Shown: in pieces, positions 29,781 through 32,210 of the stretch
How positions within the stretch are numbered: the stretch's first letter is position 1
How the letters are laid out: the number at the start of each line of letters is the position of its first letter
Source of the DNA: Chloroflexota bacterium
Lineage (GTDB): Bacteria > Chloroflexota > Anaerolineae > UBA4142 > SHND01
Length of the DNA: 32,210 nt
Assembly: GCA_016209205.1 (NCBI GenBank)
Contig: JACQWQ010000173.1
Coordinates: forward strand, 1-32,210
Direction: 5' to 3'
The notes under the pieces: generated by a model
The model's database searches: none
What the model was told of the DNA's origin: nothing
Seen by the model: the letters and a program-made list of their open reading frames with translations, nothing else
Translations under genes and position numbers: made by a program

Positions 29781-29944
29781 CGGGTGTGCGTCACAATTTT
29801 GGGTGACAGGATCGGGCGAATAGAATTCGCGGCAACGAAAACGCCAAGTGTGCCTTCGCACACTGGAACTTGCAACCTGCGAAGGCAGGTTTCGCGCCTT
29901 TGTAGCGAGCGAATTCATTCGCCCAAAAACGCGACACACACCCG
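29781..29944. repeat. 164-bp nested-hairpin repeat
   Basis: Outer arms CGGGTGTGCGTC (29781-29792) and GACACACACCCG (29933-29944) pair with one mismatch. Next are GGGCGAATAGAATTCGC and GCGAATTCATTCGCCC. Inside lie two perfect hairpins, AGTGTGC-CTTC-GCACACT (29847-29864) and AACCTGC-GAAG-GCAGGTT (29874-29891). It is non-coding and MITE-like, and lies in the 429-base gap between the sugar-kinase and SnoaL-like genes. Confidence 0.85.
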
Positions 29945-30049
29945 ACGGGACCAAGTCGTGGTCGAAGCAAGCAATCTTGGTTTGTTGCGCGCTGGGATTG
30001 CGGCGATGAATGCGATTTATTCCATCGCCCATCGCACGCTCCGCAAAGC

Positions 30050-30112
30050 ATGTCCCGAAGGCTTGTCCCGAAGTATTGAGGGAATTGAGGGAAACGCTCC
30101 GCTCGCAATGAC
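30050..30112. repeat. TGTCCCGAAGGC repeat joined to a CATTGCGAG half-element
   Basis: ATGTCCCGAAGGC, TTGTCCCGAAG and TTGAGGGAATTGAGGG are the inverted copy of 28560-28602. They are followed by CGCTCGCAATGACAAAT (to 30112), one end of the CATTGCGAG family. No gene is seen in 29945-30130. Confidence 0.75.
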
Positions 30113-30130
30113 AAATTGTGCCGTACTGCA

Positions 30131-30595
30131 TCAGGTCTGGATGTTATGTCCGCCGAGAACGGCGGCGGGTTCGAGGTCCGGCAAGAGTCCGAGGGAACGC
30201 AGCAGACCCGCCATGTCCCACAAATGATATGCTTGTTTGATTTTGCCGTCTTGGATGGCGAGCAAACTCATACCGTGCAGTTCGATGGAATGACCGGTTG
30301 GAGGAATGTGCAGCATCGTCCCGAGATGCGTGCCGCGCGCTTTCCAATACAGCGCGGCGGAATCCGACTGCACGATGCTTTGTTCCAGCGTGAACGTCAA
30401 ATCGGGAAAAGCGCACACGTAGCGTTCCAATTGCTGCGCGGCGCCAGCTTGGCCGTGCACGAGGTTATGGTCCGTCACATCCACACCTTGATAGTCCGCT
30501 GCATAGATTTCCGCTACCTCTTGCGTCGAATGTGCATTCCAGATTGTGATTAGACGTTCGATCAGGTTCATCGTGCCTTCAATTGAATTTGTCAT
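30131..30595 (-). CDS. SnoaL-like / ester-cyclase family protein
   Basis: 154 residues from ATG 30595 (MTNSIEGTMNLIERLITIWN); MNLIERL at 30571 is also possible. The pattern LIERLITIWNAHSTQEVAEI ... DYQGVD ... FPDLTFTLEQ ... RGTHLG ... IPPTGHSIELHGM ... KIKQAYHLWD is that of the NTF2-like SnoaL/ester-cyclase fold, which covers polyketide cyclases and many proteins of unknown substrate. GRIEL-type acid/base residues cannot be assigned by eye. Immediately upstream lies a copy of a palindrome end (30606-30630). It is isolated between repeats, and no operon partner is evident. Confidence 0.85.
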   Translation of the reverse strand: MTNSIEGTMNLIERLITIWNAHSTQEVAEIYAADYQGVDVTDHNLVHGQAGAAQQLERYVCAFPDLTFTLEQSIVQSDSAALYWKARGTHLGTMLHIPPTGHSIELHGMSLLAIQDGKIKQAYHLWDMAGLLRSLGLLPDLEPAAVLGGHNIQT

Positions 30596-30605
30596 GCGTA
30601 CACCT

Positions 30606-30630
30606 GGGCTGACCATCTCGAAATGACAAA
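30606..30630. repeat. 25-bp copy of the 17733-17757 palindrome end
   Basis: GGGCTGACCATCTCG followed by AAATGACAAA is identical to 17733-17757. It directly precedes the SnoaL-like gene. The rest of 30631-30802 has only degenerate CGAATCT/GGATTCGCG words. Confidence 0.85.
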
Positions 30631-30802
30631 TGGTGCGTAAGTACCGATCCACTGAAATCTTTGCACAAAAAGCAAAGATCTTTCCACCGCGAATCTACAC
30701 GAGTCCTTATTTTCATTCGCGCAGGATTCGTGCGACGACATACGTCGCGTGGATTCGCGGTTTCCTGTTTGGCTTCGGCTTGGCCGAGTTAGGTGAATGA
30801 AT

Positions 30803-30829
30803 AAAAAAAGGACTATCCACGATAGTCCC
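30803..30829 (-). terminator. Intrinsic terminator of the MutS-family gene
   Basis: On the minus strand the stem GGACTATC / GATAGTCC (30810-30817 / 30821-30828, 3-base loop) is followed directly by seven T (30803-30809). It lies about 55 bases past the stop of the MutS-family gene, as expected for its terminator. Confidence 0.82.
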
Positions 30830-30882
30830 ATTGTAACTTGGCGCAAGAGGCAATGCCAGACTAGAAACTGCTCATTTTTTGC

Positions 30883-32210
30883 TCATTCCTTGTTCGCCTC
30901 CCCTTTCAGAGGCGGAATCGGCAGCCCCTCCAGCTGCATGATTTTTAACGCGTTCGTCGTCGGGCAAGGTCCCGTGCGCAAACGGTAATCAAAGACCAGC
31001 CGCCCGTCACGTACATCGTCGCGAAAATGGAAATTGCGCGCTTGCGGATTGGCGTCGGCAAGGCGCGCGAGTTCCAGATCGTGCGTGGCAATCAGACCGA
31101 CGCCGCGCGCGCCGAGCAGGGTTTGAATGTACGCGCGACTGCCGATGAGCCGCTCGCGATTGTTGGTGCCGCGAAAAATTTCGTCAATCAGGTACAACAG
31201 CGGTTGTTCCGCGTCGTTTTGCAGCGCAAGCAACAACGCTTTGAGACATTTCACTTCGGCGTAAAAAAAGGAAAAGCCATCCACAATCGAATCGGTGATG
31301 CGGATGCACGTGTGCAAGCGAAACGGCTGTGCGACGAATTTGGATGCCAGTACGGGCGCGCCCGCGTACGCCAGACTAAAGTTCACGCCGATCGTTTTCA
31401 AAAATGTGCTCTTGCCCGCCATGTTCGAGCCGGTCAGTAAATCCACTTGCCCTAACGCTTCGATTTCAAAATCATTGCAGACGCGCGTCGCGGCGGGAAG
31501 GAGCGGATGACCCAATTGCCGCGCGTACAAGACCGGCTGCGCCGTGCTGCAAATCTCGGGCAAAGTGGCTGTCGGCTGGAGCGCCGCGAAATTCGCCAGC
31601 GCGATCAACGCGTCGAGTTCGTGAATCGTTTCGACCCACACCGGCAGCGCGTGCGCGACGCGCGCGCGTTGGCGGTCGCCGAGAAACGCCAAGAGAAAAT
31701 CCCACGGCAAAATCAAATTCAGCAGCAAACCGAGAAACGGATTGGAGCGCAGTCCGACGCCGCCGGTGATCCAACCGACGCGCCGCAGCTGTTGAGACGG
31801 CGGATGGACTTGGGCGTGAAACGGCGCGCACAACGCGGCGAGCTGCGGCGCGTTCGCGTACGACGCGCGTTCGAGAAATCGCAGCAGCGCGCGAAATTTA
31901 TCCAGTTCCGCATTCACGCGCACCAGCCCTTCCAATACTGTTTCCAGCGTGCTTTGATTCCAAAAATAAAATGCGGCGTACGCGGCGAGCGAACCGAGCC
32001 ACAAGGGTGGCAAAATCCCCGCATTCCACAAGCCAAACAACACGGCATCGAGTGCGACCAGCAGGCACGCGACCGGCAGCGTCCAACGCAGCCGCGCGGG
32101 CGGAAATTCGAGTTTCAGCCACTCGAGCAAATTGTCCCCTTCGAGTTCGCGTTTCATCACGCGGCGATACGTCAATTGAAAACGTTCGCGCAGTCGCGCG
32201 CGCGGCGTGA
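30883..32210 (-). CDS. MutS-family membrane ATPase (partial at 5' end)
   Basis: The frame is open to the window edge (RLRERFQLTYRRVMKREL), so the gene very likely begins outside; an internal TTG at 32175 would give 430 residues. Two membrane segments follow (LPVACLLVALDAVLFGLW and LPPLWLGSLAAYAAFYFW), then a helical lever region and a MutS-type ABC ATPase: Walker A LTGSNMAGKSTFLKT, Walker B LLYLIDEIFRGTN, switch His in IATHDLELA. These MutS-like proteins lack the mismatch-recognition domain and have N-terminal membrane helices. Their role is not established and they should not be annotated as mismatch repair. The gene ends with a clear terminator at 30803-30829. Confidence 0.88.
   Translation of the reverse strand, partial: TPRARLRERFQLTYRRVMKRELEGDNLLEWLKLEFPPARLRWTLPVACLLVALDAVLFGLWNAGILPPLWLGSLAAYAAFYFWNQSTLETVLEGLVRVNAELDKFRALLRFLERASYANAPQLAALCAPFHAQVHPPSQQLRRVGWITGGVGLRSNPFLGLLLNLILPWDFLLAFLGDRQRARVAHALPVWVETIHELDALIALANFAALQPTATLPEICSTAQPVLYARQLGHPLLPAATRVCNDFEIEALGQVDLLTGSNMAGKSTFLKTIGVNFSLAYAGAPVLASKFVAQPFRLHTCIRITDSIVDGFSFFYAEVKCLKALLLALQNDAEQPLLYLIDEIFRGTNNRERLIGSRAYIQTLLGARGVGLIATHDLELARLADANPQARNFHFRDDVRDGRLVFDYRLRTGPCPTTNALKIMQLEGLPIPPLKGEANKE

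Noticed and set aside
30883..32210. DNA mismatch-repair MutS
   Set aside because: Only the ATPase/lever part matches; membrane helices are present and no mismatch-recognition domain is visible in the part seen.

Overview
The window looks like a chromosomal contig of an uncultured Chloroflexota-type bacterium (Anaerolineae-like). This is an inference from three things: a very large PAS/GAF/HD-GYP sensor, a NarX/NarL-type two-component pair, and an extraordinary load of short dispersed repeats and palindromes. No rRNA, tRNA or CRISPR array was seen. Apart from one secreted protein and a C-terminal scrap at the left edge, every gene lies on the minus strand.

Layout from left to right. (1) 1-1784: a secreted lectin-like protein, a two-way terminator and a small convergent ORF. 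(2) 1850-9205: a trimethylamine/histamine-dehydrogenase-type flavoprotein, a conserved protein with primase-like motifs, a 1214-residue PAS4-GAF3-HD-GYP protein and gene remnants. (3) 9233-21604: one long [NiFe]-hydrogenase cluster. In transcription order it holds a small coiled-coil protein, small subunit (Tat signal, C-terminal anchor), large subunit, b-type cytochrome, maturation protease, a c-type cytochrome lipoprotein, then hypA, hypB, hypF, hypC, hypD, hypE. It encodes a membrane-bound, outward-facing group 1 type uptake hydrogenase, nearly all the machinery for its Ni-Fe(CN)2CO site, and two cytochromes that could take its electrons. (4) 21969-25483: a disrupted esterase, a SAM methyltransferase, a 5'-truncated DNA methyltransferase fused to an Mrr-like nuclease domain, and a DUF2892 membrane protein. 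(5) 25536-26247: a REP-associated tyrosine transposase (RAYT) bracketed by near-perfect palindromes, with a third copy inside its own coding sequence. (6) 26251-32210: response regulator, histidine kinase, PfkB sugar kinase, SnoaL-like protein and a MutS-family membrane ATPase running off the right edge.

The most unusual feature is the repeat landscape. Long tracts of degenerate 7-base or 8-base words, kept in exact register for up to 44 units, fill the gaps between hydrogenase genes. The same kinds of tract sit in frame inside hypF at three places and add strict 7-residue peptide repeats; a fourth, palindromic insert also lies in hypF. Other repeats are read in frame inside the amine dehydrogenase, the DNA methyltransferase and the RAYT, and repeats supply or abut the stop codons of several genes. 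This resembles two known phenomena at once, the short tandem heptanucleotide repeats of filamentous cyanobacteria and the protein-coding palindromic elements of Rickettsia. I know of no description of the combination in this kind of organism.
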